The position numbers and the translations under genes were made by a program. A DNA stretch of 28,811 nt. Source: CAYRVF01 sp964427535 (GTDB lineage Bacteria > Chloroflexota > Ktedonobacteria > Ktedonobacterales > JADMIN01). The notes beneath the pieces are model-generated. The model was not told the origin of the DNA. It saw only the letters and a list, made by a program, of their open reading frames with translations, and did not search any database. Below are positions 5,786 through 14,922 of this stretch, in pieces; within the stretch, counting starts at the first letter, position 1, and every line of letters starts with the position of its first letter. The stretch lies in the NCBI GenBank assembly GCA_964427535.1, contig CAYRVF010000073.1, positions 1-28,811 on the forward strand, given 5' to 3'.

Positions 5786-7240
5786 TTATCCGCCAGCCGA
5801 CTGCCGCTGCAGGCGGATCATCTCTGTTGCGACCGCGATCTGCGCCGTCGGGTCCTCCAGCCGTCCGGCCAGGGCCTCCAGCGCGCGGTACTGCTCCGCG
5901 GGACCCGGCTCGCCGTCCCGTTCGCCCGTACCGCCGCTGCGGGTGAGCAGGTGCCGCTTCTCGACTGGCCACGCCGCCCGCGCCGCCGGACCACCCGGCA
6001 GCGGCTGCGCCTCCAGCCGGTCAAGACGGCTCCGCAGATCGCCCACTGAGCGCGCGACCTCACCCATCGCCGATTCGACGGCGCCGCGCAGCCCGGCGAC
6101 GCTCGCGTCCACGCGCTCCAACCGCGACGCGCTCGTCCGCAGGCCCGCGCCGACGACACGCACGAGCGCCGCCTGCCGCGCGCCCTCACTCCAGCCAACG
6201 CCCTCCACTGACTGATAGTCGGGATGGTCCATCCGCTCGCTGCCATCGAGGGCATCTTCCGCCAGCACGGCGAGCGCCGCCTCGCACAACGCGCAGCCGC
6301 AGCCCTGCAACACGGACCGCGCGGCCAGATGCAGCCGCTGGCGCGCGTTCCCGTCTGGCAGCAGGCCGAGTGCGCTCGTCGGCGGCTCCTCCGCGCGGGC
6401 TGGCACGCCCATGTCGGGCGCCCCCTCGTCGTTCGTGCTGAACGGCCCGCGCGTCCGCTCCTCCGCTGGCGCATCCTGCCGTCCGAACAGCGAGATCGCG
6501 CGAGCCTTCCGCCGGGCTGGAGTCTGTTGCGGTTGCTCGGTCCGCAGAGGCGTCGTCCGTGTGCGACTTCGGCCCCACCCGGCCGGACCCACTGGCTCGT
6601 CGTCGATGCGGTCCAGCAGCGCCACATCGGGCGCCGCGTCGCGCACGAACGTGATGCCCAGCGCATCGGGATTGCTCGGGTTATCGACCAGGCTCAGCTC
6701 GACGAGATCGTAGCGCGTGGCGACCTGCCGGCTGATCTGCCCGCCTCCCGGCGCTGGCCGGAATTGCCGCTCCCACGTCACGTTGCTCGCGCCGATGCTC
6801 GCCCCGCGCAGGGTGCCGTCGAGCACCTTCTCCCACGTGTCGCGTGCGCCGCGCGAGATGCGGATGCGCACGTAGATCTTGCGCGACGCGTCGTCGTGCC
6901 GCACGCTCACTCGGCGCCCCACCGCCCGCCGGTCGTGCATCTCGCGCACGTTGCCCAGCCAGCGTGTGAAGGCGTCCTTACTCGCCTCATAGTCGAAGAC
7001 TGTGCCGAATGAATCGACCGCCTCGCTCGTCGCGCACAGCTCCACCTCGCGCCGTGCCTCGTCCACCCGCACGATCGGCGCGAACCCAACCCGCGCCACC
7101 GCGCCCGGCAGGTCTCCGCGCCCACCCTCGGGATGCGCCCAGCCTGCTTCGAGGGCGTCGGCGTGTTCGTCGCGCTCGCCCTCCGCTGGCTGCGTGTCCG
7201 TCCCGAGAACAGGCTCCTCCGCGTCCGCCAGCTCCGCCAT
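5786..7240 (-). CDS. prohead serine protease fused to a scaffold-like tail
   Basis: A 484-residue protein. The N-terminal domain (about 45-200) has the features of HK97/XkdF-type prohead proteases: AVDSFGTVFDYEAS, catalytic-type His102 in EMHDRRAVGR, Ser148 in RGASIGAS and the closing LVDNPSNPDA. The rest (about 210-484) is a Pro/Arg-rich linker, a CGCALC cluster (Cys314, 316, 319) and a coiled-coil-like region (about 370-480) that could act as internal scaffold, cleaved during maturation. Such protease-scaffold fusions are known in tailed phages. It is expected to trim the capsid protein encoded next. Start ATG 7240 follows AAGGAGG. A promoter is predicted at 7426-7454 and a long hairpin lies in the leader. 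The expected portal gene upstream is missing. Confidence 0.8.
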   Translation of the reverse strand: MAELADAEEPVLGTDTQPAEGERDEHADALEAGWAHPEGGRGDLPGAVARVGFAPIVRVDEARREVELCATSEAVDSFGTVFDYEASKDAFTRWLGNVREMHDRRAVGRRVSVRHDDASRKIYVRIRISRGARDTWEKVLDGTLRGASIGASNVTWERQFRPAPGGGQISRQVATRYDLVELSLVDNPSNPDALGITFVRDAAPDVALLDRIDDEPVGPAGWGRSRTRTTPLRTEQPQQTPARRKARAISLFGRQDAPAEERTRGPFSTNDEGAPDMGVPARAEEPPTSALGLLPDGNARQRLHLAARSVLQGCGCALCEAALAVLAEDALDGSERMDHPDYQSVEGVGWSEGARQAALVRVVGAGLRTSASRLERVDASVAGLRGAVESAMGEVARSVGDLRSRLDRLEAQPLPGGPAARAAWPVEKRHLLTRSGGTGERDGEPGPAEQYRALEALAGRLEDPTAQIAVATEMIRLQRQSAGG

Positions 7241-7266
7241 GCGTCCCTCCTTCCAAACAACACGAA

Positions 7267-7313
7267 GCGCCGCCCCTCCACCCCGAGATGCCCTCTGGAT
7301 GTAAGGGCGGCGC
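7267..7313 (-). repeat. long hairpin, copy 2 of a paired repeat
   Basis: Arms GCGCCGCCC (7267-7275) and GGGCGGCGC (7305-7313) continue inward with interrupted pairing to about 7287/7293. Shape, the CTCCACCCC segment and the flank TTCAGGCTCACCGC match copy 1 at 3234-3286, although arm sequences differ. It lies between the predicted transcription start near 7419 and the ribosome site of the protease gene. Confidence 0.65.
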
Positions 7314-7425
7314 CCTGTTCAGGCTCACCGCCGCTATCTCGCCGTTCCGCGCGTCGTCATACCCACTGGCGCGTCCCGCTCGCCGCCGCCTCCCTCCACT
7401 CCGCCTGCGTCCGCTCGATGCAGCA

Positions 7426-7454
7426 ATACTAGACCATGCGTTCTAATTTCTCAA
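7426..7454 (-). promoter_or_regulatory. sigma70-type promoter for the phage head module
   Basis: On the minus strand TTGAGA (7449-7454) is followed after exactly 17 bases by TAGTAT (7426-7431), in an AT-rich patch within GC-rich DNA. Transcription would start near 7419 and read the long hairpin, then the protease and capsid genes. The rest of the 7241-7615 gap holds only a small stem, AGCCTGC/GCAGGCT (7535-7550). Confidence 0.6.
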
Positions 7455-7615
7455 GGGGAGACAGTCCGCTCAGCCAATGCTCGCGGACGCTACTGGCCCA
7501 ACCTGTCGGCACTCACCCAGTGTTGGGGACACGCAGCCTGCCAGCAGGCTAGCGCCACACGCCGCCCCTGCCTGTTCGGTCGTTCCCGCCAGAATGCATG
7601 TGCTTGGCACCGCCA

Positions 7616-8989
7616 TCACCGTGCGGCGACCACCTGTGCATCCGCGGCTGCCGCCCGCTCGTCCGGCTCCAGCGTCCGCACCAGCCGCTCGGCAAGCTCG
7701 ACGGAGTAGTTTTGTCCCCGGTCGTGCGGATACACCTGGAACATGTTGGCGACGTACAGACCATCCACCGGCGTCTCGAACGGCGGAATGTGTGCGCGAT
7801 AGTCGGGCGTGACGATGGGCTGGGCATAGGGCGCGGAGAACATCCAGCTCTCCGTCACCCAGCTCGCCTCGAACGCTGGATTGATACGCGCGAGATGCGG
7901 CAGGAAGTCCGTCAGCACCTCTTCTTTCGACCGCGAGAAGAGCGGATCATCCATCGCCCGATAGTTGCCGAGATAGACCAGATGCCGCCCGCCGTAGTCG
8001 GCCACCGGCATGTAGTTGGTATGCTCCACCAGCACCATAAAGGGGTAGCCCGCGTCGTTGATGTTCATCCAGTACGAGTCGGTAAGCTGGCGGTCGAGCG
8101 CGAGAATCAGGCAGTGCGCGCCGAACGCCTGCCCCCACTCATAGCGCTCGCGATACGACGACGGTAGCTGAGGCGCCAGCCGGCAGGTGAGGCGCGTCGG
8201 CAGCGTCGAGATCACCCGGTCGAAGCGCTCGTCGCGCGACTCGTCGTTCGCCCTCGCCGCGCGTGCGCGGACGATGAGCCCGCCGTCATCGCGCTCGATG
8301 CCCGTCACGTCCGTGCCGAAGCGCAGCGTGCCGCCCTGCTCGGCGACACGCTCGGCCAGCCGGTTATAGAATCGCTGGAACCCGCCGCGCACATAGCCCA
8401 GCGACGCCGTCCGGTCGTGGACACGCGCCCAGAACCACGGCAGCGAGATGTCCTCCGCCACCGCGCCGAACTTGCCCCGGAACAGCGGCCCCCACTGCTT
8501 CTCGTAGCCCGCGTCGCCCATCCAGCGGCGCAGCCACGGCACAGCGCGTCTGCCCTCCAGCCGCTCCGGCGAGGGCAGTAGGCGTAACACCGCCAGCCCA
8601 ACCGCCATATGCAGCCGCGCCGCCGGCGAGATCACCGGGAACCGCAGCAGCGAGAGCGCCGAGTCGAGCTGATACGCCCGCCCACCGACCAGCGAGACCG
8701 TCAGCGGCCGCCGCCATTCGAGCCCGCCGCCGAGTCCCAGCTCCTCGATCAGGCCGATCACATGCCGGTCCGAGCGAAACAGGTGGTGATAGAACTTCTC
8801 CAGCCAGACGCCGTCGGACTCTCCTCGCACGCCATCTGCGCGTGCGCCCGGCACGCGGAACCCCGCCGCGAGGCCGCCCGGCTCTGGCTCGCGCTCGAAG
8901 ATCGTCACGCCGTGGCCGCGCTGCGCCAGCCGCAGCCCCGCCGTCAGGCCAAGCACTCCTCCACCCAGCACCGCGTACTCCCGGCGCAT
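7616..8989 (-). CDS. FAD-dependent oxidoreductase (amine-oxidase / UGM-like fold)
   Basis: A 457-residue flavoprotein. An N-terminal Rossmann fold carries GGGVLG (9-14) and an acidic end to the second strand (VTIFERE, about 28-34), followed by GGLAAGF, the typical second nucleotide contact. The middle holds the substrate region (KFYHHLFRSD, GGFQRFYNRLAE), and the C-terminal GLYVANMFQVYPHDRGQNYS closes the FAD site. Proteins of this type in Chloroflexota are annotated as protoporphyrinogen-oxidase-like or UDP-galactopyranose-mutase-like; substrate cannot be deduced. ATG 8989 has GGAGGAG upstream. It is monocistronic here, between the phage module and a divergent unknown gene, which offers no pathway context. 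A link to cell-surface glycan synthesis is possible but not shown. Confidence 0.8.
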   Translation of the reverse strand: MRREYAVLGGGVLGLTAGLRLAQRGHGVTIFEREPEPGGLAAGFRVPGARADGVRGESDGVWLEKFYHHLFRSDRHVIGLIEELGLGGGLEWRRPLTVSLVGGRAYQLDSALSLLRFPVISPAARLHMAVGLAVLRLLPSPERLEGRRAVPWLRRWMGDAGYEKQWGPLFRGKFGAVAEDISLPWFWARVHDRTASLGYVRGGFQRFYNRLAERVAEQGGTLRFGTDVTGIERDDGGLIVRARAARANDESRDERFDRVISTLPTRLTCRLAPQLPSSYRERYEWGQAFGAHCLILALDRQLTDSYWMNINDAGYPFMVLVEHTNYMPVADYGGRHLVYLGNYRAMDDPLFSRSKEEVLTDFLPHLARINPAFEASWVTESWMFSAPYAQPIVTPDYRAHIPPFETPVDGLYVANMFQVYPHDRGQNYSVELAERLVRTLEPDERAAAADAQVVAAR

Positions 8990-9136
8990 GCGTCTCCTCC
9001 TCGCCCCGCATCTCTATGAATCTGCCGCGATAGTCGGCGTTGGTGTGTCACCGTCTCAGTCTACCGCCTCGCCGCGGGAACGTCACCTGCGCTGGCCCTT
9101 GTCATGCCTTACGTCGGACTCTCGCTCAAGTGCCAC

Positions 9137-9165
9137 TTGAAACGGCGACCAGCTAGCTCTACAAT
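9137..9165 (+). promoter_or_regulatory. sigma70-type promoter
   Basis: TTGAAA (9137-9142), a 17-base spacer and TACAAT (9160-9165) give a near-consensus promoter with a start near 9172, about 60 bases before the ATG at 9232. Confidence 0.8.
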
Positions 9166-9231
9166 GGGACAATCAGCGCAGGGACACGCGCGAGTAACCA
9201 GGCGGAAGGAACTCGAAGGAGGGGGAGGGCT

Positions 9232-9915
9232 ATGAATCTGTTCGCGCTCGAGTTGGGCGCGGTGCTCGAGCGTCGCGGCCACACCCTCAGTGTGCTCTAC
9301 ACGCTGCGCTCGCCCGATGGGTCAGCCGCGATCGCGCCCGCCAAGATCGCCCGCCTGCAGCGCTCCCTCACCGAAGACATCACCGCGACATTGAGCGCTC
9401 CCGAGCTGACTGTGCTCGGCACGGAGCTTGACCTCACCCCCAGCGAAGAGCAACGGTTGCGCGCGGCGCTGCTCGGCGAAGCGGTCCACCGGCTACTGGT
9501 GGGTCGCGTCTCCACCATGACGGCGCTCGAAGAGGGCGAGCGGCTCATCCAGTTGATCGTCACGGAGAGCGAGGACGACGACACGCTGCACGAGACGCTA
9601 CTGCAGAACGCGCGCCGTGTGGAGGGGCACACCTCGTACCCCACCGCCGACACCAACGCGCAGATCACCGCCGCGCTCGAACCCGCCGCCGAAGCCTACA
9701 CCCAGGGCGAGCTCTGGCTCAACGTCGCCCTCGACACGCTTGAACCCAACCTGCAAGAAGACCTCCTCGGCCTCGCGTGGACGGCCCTCAACCGTGCCGC
9801 GCAGATGCTCGCGACCGCCCCCGCCATCGCCCAGGGAAGCCCCGCCCAGGAGGAGTGGCGCCGCAACGTCGAGCAGGCTCTCGCCATCCTCCGCCAGATT
9901 CGCCCCGTCCTGTAG
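9232..9915 (+). CDS. helical cytoplasmic protein of unknown function
   Basis: A 227-residue, almost entirely helical soluble protein without membrane segments or signal peptide. The N-terminal part (about 1-90) resembles a degenerate helix-turn-helix: FALELGAVLERRGHTLSVLY, then a basic IARLQRSL helix, then LTPSEEQRLRAALLGEAVHRLL, a pattern I associate with Ktedonobacterial DNA-binding-like proteins. The remaining two thirds form long amphipathic helices with many acidic residues (EGERLIQLIVTESEDDD), suggestive of a TPR-like or oligomerisation region. The ribosome site AAGGAGGGGGAGGG precedes the ATG, and a strong promoter lies at 9137. It stands alone between two unrelated genes. A regulatory role is a guess based on the N-terminal pattern. 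Confidence 0.75.
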   Translation: MNLFALELGAVLERRGHTLSVLYTLRSPDGSAAIAPAKIARLQRSLTEDITATLSAPELTVLGTELDLTPSEEQRLRAALLGEAVHRLLVGRVSTMTALEEGERLIQLIVTESEDDDTLHETLLQNARRVEGHTSYPTADTNAQITAALEPAAEAYTQGELWLNVALDTLEPNLQEDLLGLAWTALNRAAQMLATAPAIAQGSPAQEEWRRNVEQALAILRQIRPVL

Positions 9916-10087
9916 AAGGGCACGTCCCCCACACCCCAGACGCAACACAGACTTGGTTTCACTCCATTTGCCGCCCTTAACAGGTTGCCAGCTACATTGA
10001 CATTCTCTCAAACATTAGGCAGCCGAATACTACCATCCTAAATTCAATACCCTCATCCTTGCCGTTTTTCAGTTGAGCAACTAGATA

Positions 10088-10116
10088 TTGACAAAGTAGA
10101 GCTCGCTCGCTAAACT
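10088..10116 (+). promoter_or_regulatory. sigma70-type promoter with consensus -35
   Basis: TTGACA (10088-10093), 17 bases, TAAACT (10111-10116). A start near 10123 would give a leader of almost 290 bases before the gene at 10412, enough for the small ORF at 10131-10283. The preceding stretch 9916-10087 is AT-richer than its surroundings and shows no other clear signal. Confidence 0.7.
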
Positions 10117-10130
10117 GACTCCACTCGACG

Positions 10131-10283
10131 ATGTGTCGCTACAGGAGGTATCGACTTTCAAGCATGCGTAGTCAGGACGCCAGCCGAGACTTCCGCGCGA
10201 TTCTTAGCCAAGCAACCAGTAATGTGGGCGTTGTGCGGATGGCACAGAAGAAGGAGGTTGGCAGCACCAGCGGGGAACATTGA
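10131..10283 (+). CDS. possible 50-residue leader ORF
   Basis: An open frame right after the predicted transcription start of the 10088 promoter. The outer ATG (10131) gives 50 residues, the inner ATG (10164) gives 39. AGGAGG (10143-10148) lies 15 bases before the inner ATG, longer than ideal. The product is basic, hydrophilic and without recognised motifs. It may be a genuine small protein, an upstream leader ORF, or chance. There is no homology evidence. Confidence 0.25.
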   Translation: MCRYRRYRLSSMRSQDASRDFRAILSQATSNVGVVRMAQKKEVGSTSGEH

Positions 10284-10411
10284 GAGGCATAATCGCGCAA
10301 TTCTTTGTCATCGCGGCGCGCATGGTGCGTGCTCTCACCGGGCGTTTCGTCAGCCGTTTGTATTCGTTCGCATGCTAACCATGACAGGTTACAGCAAGGA
10401 GTAAGGCACTC

Positions 10412-11023
10412 ATGTCCTTCGATCCCAACAACACTCCCGGCGCAGTTCCTCCATCGCCGCAGCCTCAGCCTCAGCAGACTGGTCTTGCCGCACGCTGGAA
10501 TAGCCTCGGCAAGAGTGCGAAGATCGGCGTAGGCTGTCTCGCCGTGATCGTCGCCTGCGCACTGTGCGGCGGCATTGTCAGTGCCATCAACGGCGGGTCA
10601 GGTACCACCACAATCAACACCGCCCAGACAGGCGGGACACCTGCATCCAGCACTCATGCGACGCAACCGCCGGCTGCAACCAATACACCAAAGCCACAGC
10701 CTAAAGATGTAACAGTGCTGGACATCTCAGGCAGTGGCATCAAAGACACCGACACCTTTACAACGTCGGGTAGCTCACAGAACATTTCCTGGACATGCGA
10801 CCCAAGTTCGTTTGACAACATCCAGTACAACATTCAGGCATTTCTCTACGATGCCGATTCCAACAGTGCTGACCTCAATGAGCCCTTGCCGCTCAATGAT
10901 CTATGCAAGCCAGGGAACACCTCAGGGAGTTCGACGCTTCACCTGAATCCTGGCAAGTACTACATCAAAATGAACAGCGAAGGTGCATGGACGCTCAAAC
11001 TGGTGGATCACCAGAACGGCTGA
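10412..11023 (+). CDS. membrane-anchored extracytoplasmic protein
   Basis: A 203-residue protein. A Pro/Gln-rich cytoplasmic N-terminus (1-30) precedes one membrane helix (about 37-58), then a Thr/Pro/Ser-rich linker (about 62-98) and a beta-rich C-terminal domain (about 99-203). That domain contains DTDTFTTSGSSQNISWTCD, a later Cys in NDLCKPG and a terminal GKYYIKMNSEGAWTLKLVDH, so two cysteines could form a disulfide. The arrangement fits a surface domain held on a flexible stalk, common in Chloroflexota. AAGGAG (10396-10401) lies 10 bases before the ATG. Base composition is clearly lower in GC than neighbours, suggesting separate origin. It is followed by a perfect intrinsic terminator. 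Function is unknown. Confidence 0.8.
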   Translation: MSFDPNNTPGAVPPSPQPQPQQTGLAARWNSLGKSAKIGVGCLAVIVACALCGGIVSAINGGSGTTTINTAQTGGTPASSTHATQPPAATNTPKPQPKDVTVLDISGSGIKDTDTFTTSGSSQNISWTCDPSSFDNIQYNIQAFLYDADSNSADLNEPLPLNDLCKPGNTSGSSTLHLNPGKYYIKMNSEGAWTLKLVDHQNG

Positions 11024-11055
11024 GTTGAGACAGTCTAGCATTCTGACTTGTGTTC

Positions 11056-11095
11056 GGCGGTATTGCAAACACCATGACTTGCAATACCGCCTTTT
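11056..11095 (+). terminator. intrinsic terminator
   Basis: GGCGGTATTGCAA (11056-11068) and its exact complement (11079-11091) form a perfect 13-base stem with a 10-base loop, followed by TTTT. It lies 32 bases after the stop of the membrane-anchored protein and should end that transcript. Confidence 0.93.
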
Positions 11096-11154
11096 CCTAT
11101 GAGGTAGTATCCCTGCATGACATACATCCCGCCCTCCTCCGCTTTCACATACCC

Positions 11155-11183
11155 TTTACATGCCATTAACCCGCCTTTAGGAT
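11155..11183 (+). promoter_or_regulatory. sigma70-type promoter
   Basis: TTTACA (11155-11160), 17 bases, TAGGAT (11178-11183). A start near 11190 gives a leader of about 60 bases to the ATG at 11254. A small stem CCCGC/GCGGG overlaps the -10 region. Confidence 0.5.
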
Positions 11184-11253
11184 GCGGGCGGTACAACGCA
11201 TCATGATACATGAGGAGTCTTGACACCGAGCATCTCGTGACCATGAGGATCGC

Positions 11254-11838
11254 ATGCTCCTGACGCTAACACCACCCTACTCGCGGACCCGCATCGTGAG
11301 CGCGCTCCCTGGTCGCGTGCGCCTTCACCTTCCATCGCTTTCCCAGTACAACGTCGCAGCCGTCGAGCGGCGACTGCTCCAGCTTTCTAGCGTCCGCTCA
11401 GTCCACGCGAACGCCCTTACTGGCAACGTACTCATCACCTTCGATCCCGCGTGTATGTCCACAGACACCCTCCTCGGCATCGCGGCAACCTTCGAGACGG
11501 TCCCCCATGCCGCGCATGAAAGCGTTCCGGCCACGCGTTCCATTCGTCTACGCACGTCGAGCGCCCCTGGAGCATCACGATCGCTCGTCTCACCGTCAGG
11601 TCTCGGCTTCCTGCTCAAGGGAGCGAGCATCACAGGCGGGCTGCTCGGCGCGTCCAGTCCGCTCGCACTGCTGCTCGGCGCGGTCGAAGCTGTCCAGCTC
11701 CTTGGGGATGTCCGCGCGCATCTGCGCCAGCCGTCTGGAGCGCACGAACAGGTCTGCCCCACCTGTGGCCAGCCTGCCCTTCCACCACCCACCCCGGCTC
11801 TGGCCTCCCACGCCCGCCTCAGTGCCTCTTCCCTCTAA
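11254..11838 (+). CDS. HMA_2-like protein with C-terminal CxxC
   Basis: A 194-residue protein. Residues 14-66 match the degenerate heavy-metal-associated fold often found before P-type ATPases: VSALPGRVRLHLPSL, a helix VAAVERRLLQLSSVRSVHAN, then LTGNVLITFDP. The CxxC metal pair of true HMA domains is absent. A hydrophobic stretch at about 115-150 (GLGFLLKGASITGGLLG and following) may be a membrane hairpin. The tail carries Cys168-Pro-Thr-Cys171, a zinc-knuckle-like pair. In this family the domain is more often structural than metal binding, so metal transport should not be assumed. It may be the remnant of a transporter N-terminus or a stand-alone regulator. GAGGAT precedes the ATG. The next gene is convergent. 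Confidence 0.75.
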   Translation: MLLTLTPPYSRTRIVSALPGRVRLHLPSLSQYNVAAVERRLLQLSSVRSVHANALTGNVLITFDPACMSTDTLLGIAATFETVPHAAHESVPATRSIRLRTSSAPGASRSLVSPSGLGFLLKGASITGGLLGASSPLALLLGAVEAVQLLGDVRAHLRQPSGAHEQVCPTCGQPALPPPTPALASHARLSASSL

Positions 11839-11899
11839 GAATCAGCCAGGCTCAAAGGCAAACGGCCACGTATCTCAGATTGAGCGACCGTGACCGGCG

Positions 11900-12406
11900 T
11901 CACTCCTCTTGGGCCACCTGCACGAGCAGAACCCAGGCATTGTTGAGATTCCAGAGGAGGTAGATGAGGATCGTCGGGATCAACCAATAGAGTCCACCCA
12001 GGCGCCCGATGAACAGGCTGATGCCACAGATGAGCCCAAGGAACCAGCCGAGATTCAAGACCATGATCCTCACCAACCAGCCTCTACGTTGTCCAGGGGC
12101 ACGGGCTTGGAACCCCTGGCGCTCCAGTCTGAGCACGATCCCAGCCGCGATGAGACTGGCGACCGCCAACTCGCTCCCCAAGAGACGCGCCTTCTGGCCG
12201 GGAATGAGGATCAGGATCGCGAGGACGAGAAGACTGACGAAGCCACCCATTACCTGGCGGGCGCGCTCACGGTGGGCAGAGTGGTTCAGAATCTTCGTCA
12301 GGTTGAGCGACACGGCCACGAAGAGGAGGCCCACCAGGGCTGCCGCTGCGCTCGCGACCGCGATATAGAGGCTCGTCCAGCTCTCGGGCCGATAGGCGGC
12401 GTTCAT
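11900..12406 (-). CDS. polytopic membrane protein
   Basis: A 168-residue inner-membrane protein with four to five hydrophobic segments: SLYIAVASAAAALVGLLFVAV, a second at about 53-67 (LLVLAILILIPG), a third at about 79-93, then MVLNLGWFLGLICGISLFIG and LYWLIPTILIYLLWNLNNAW. Between helices 3 and 4 is a basic cytoplasmic loop (RLERQGFQARAPGQRRGW). Proteins with the opening WTSLYIAVASAAAALVGLLF are often annotated as modulators of FtsH protease, but this one has no experimental basis known to me. It converges with the HMA-like gene (62-base gap). Base composition is close to average. Confidence 0.75.
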   Translation of the reverse strand: MNAAYRPESWTSLYIAVASAAAALVGLLFVAVSLNLTKILNHSAHRERARQVMGGFVSLLVLAILILIPGQKARLLGSELAVASLIAAGIVLRLERQGFQARAPGQRRGWLVRIMVLNLGWFLGLICGISLFIGRLGGLYWLIPTILIYLLWNLNNAWVLLVQVAQEE

Positions 12407-12763
12407 GAGCGCGCATCCTCCTTCGTGGGTCTACCCTCCTTCAGCTTCGGCAGTTCGTGCGGCAGCCAGGGCCCGTTCATTGCCTGGTCATCGCCTACAG
12501 TTCGTCAGCGCTGAGACGTTTGCTTACCCCCGCAGTGTAACAGAGGTCTTGATAGACACTCTAAATGGGAGAGGGTAGGTGAGAGGTTGCGCCCACCCAC
12601 GCATCCGCGATATCATCCAGCTAACACGCGTGGATGCTGTATCCGCGCGTCATCGCGACTGTGCCCCTCGTCGTACGGGCACACGGAACCGCGGGCCAGG
12701 AACATCGAGGCGACCCCTCGTGAAGCCCCCCGCGAGCCGGTCGTCGCGTCGAGAAGGAAACGC

Positions 12764-12781
12764 ATGAGACGCCGCGCCTAA
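12764..12781 (+). CDS. possible leader peptide Met-Arg-Arg-Arg-Ala
   Basis: Five codons and TAA, preceded by AAGGA (12754-12758) 5 bases upstream, 235 bases ahead of the ABC-F gene. Short leader peptides with an Arg-x-Arg motif stall ribosomes in the presence of macrolides or ketolides in known erm and related control systems. Here the sequence directly shows only the ORF and ribosome site; the regulatory role is inference. Confidence 0.35.
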   Translation: MRRRA

Positions 12782-12911
12782 CCGGCAGCACCGAACTCCA
12801 TCCGAATCGCCTTCCACCACGTCATCTGTGAAGGCGAACAGGCTCCACGCGTACTGTGCGAGCCCTCTTCCCCACCTGCCGGTTCCTCCGCATCAATCCG
12901 ATCTCGGATTG
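12780..12911 (+). promoter_or_regulatory. structured leader of the ABC-F gene
   Basis: Starting at the mini-ORF stop, AACCGGCAG (12780-12788) is an exact complement of CTGCCGGTT (12876-12884). Within this span, CGCCTTC and GAAGGCG near 12811-12835 also pair. After it, CAATCCG (12894-12900) and CGGATTG (12905-12911) form a 7-base stem with a 4-base loop. No U-tract follows, so it would act on translation or through Rho rather than as an intrinsic terminator. The upstream part of this gap (12407-12763) shows nothing I can support apart from chance hairpins. Confidence 0.4.
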
Positions 12912-13015
12912 CCTCCCCGCGCGGCGACCGCACCGGCACATACTATGCGCCACCATCCAGCGCGCTCGTGTCTACACAGCGCCTCGCCGCGCCCAACCGC
13001 ATCACTGGAGGGCGC

Positions 13016-14692
<1,677 letters not shown>

Positions 14693-14747
14693 CGGCGAAA
14701 GAGAGGAGCCAGAATCCGCGCGGCGCGCCGCACTCACGCCCACAATT

Positions 14748-14796
14748 CCCCCTCTCTCGGCGTCAGCCGGGGGAGGGGGTCAGGGGGAGGGGGGGC
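14748..14796 (+). repeat. G-rich-tailed hairpin repeat (inverted mate)
   Basis: CCCCCTCTCTCGGCGTCAGC is followed by CCGGGGGAGGGGG and two further G-runs; it is an inverted copy of the unit at 14663-14706. Together they form a large inverted pair in the gap between the ABC-F and GrpB-family genes. Four runs of three or more G lie in about 30 bases, so a G-quadruplex is possible. Confidence 0.75.
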
Positions 14797-14922
14797 CAGC
14801 GGCCACTTGCCACCCACACTCCAAGCTGCTTGAATGGGAAGGCACGCAAGAAAGCGGTCGCCTCCAGGAACACACATCAGGGGAGCATCAGTACGCGAGA
14901 GAATCGGCAGAGGAAAACACGC

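Noticed and set aside
9995..10025. Consensus -35 TTGACA at 9997-10002
   Set aside because: No -10-like box lies at 16-18 bases; the second TTGACA at 10088 has one and was annotated instead.
11035..11244. 69-codon minus-strand open frame over the terminator at 11056
   Set aside because: It includes the perfect terminator stem and the promoter at 11155; no ribosome site was seen.
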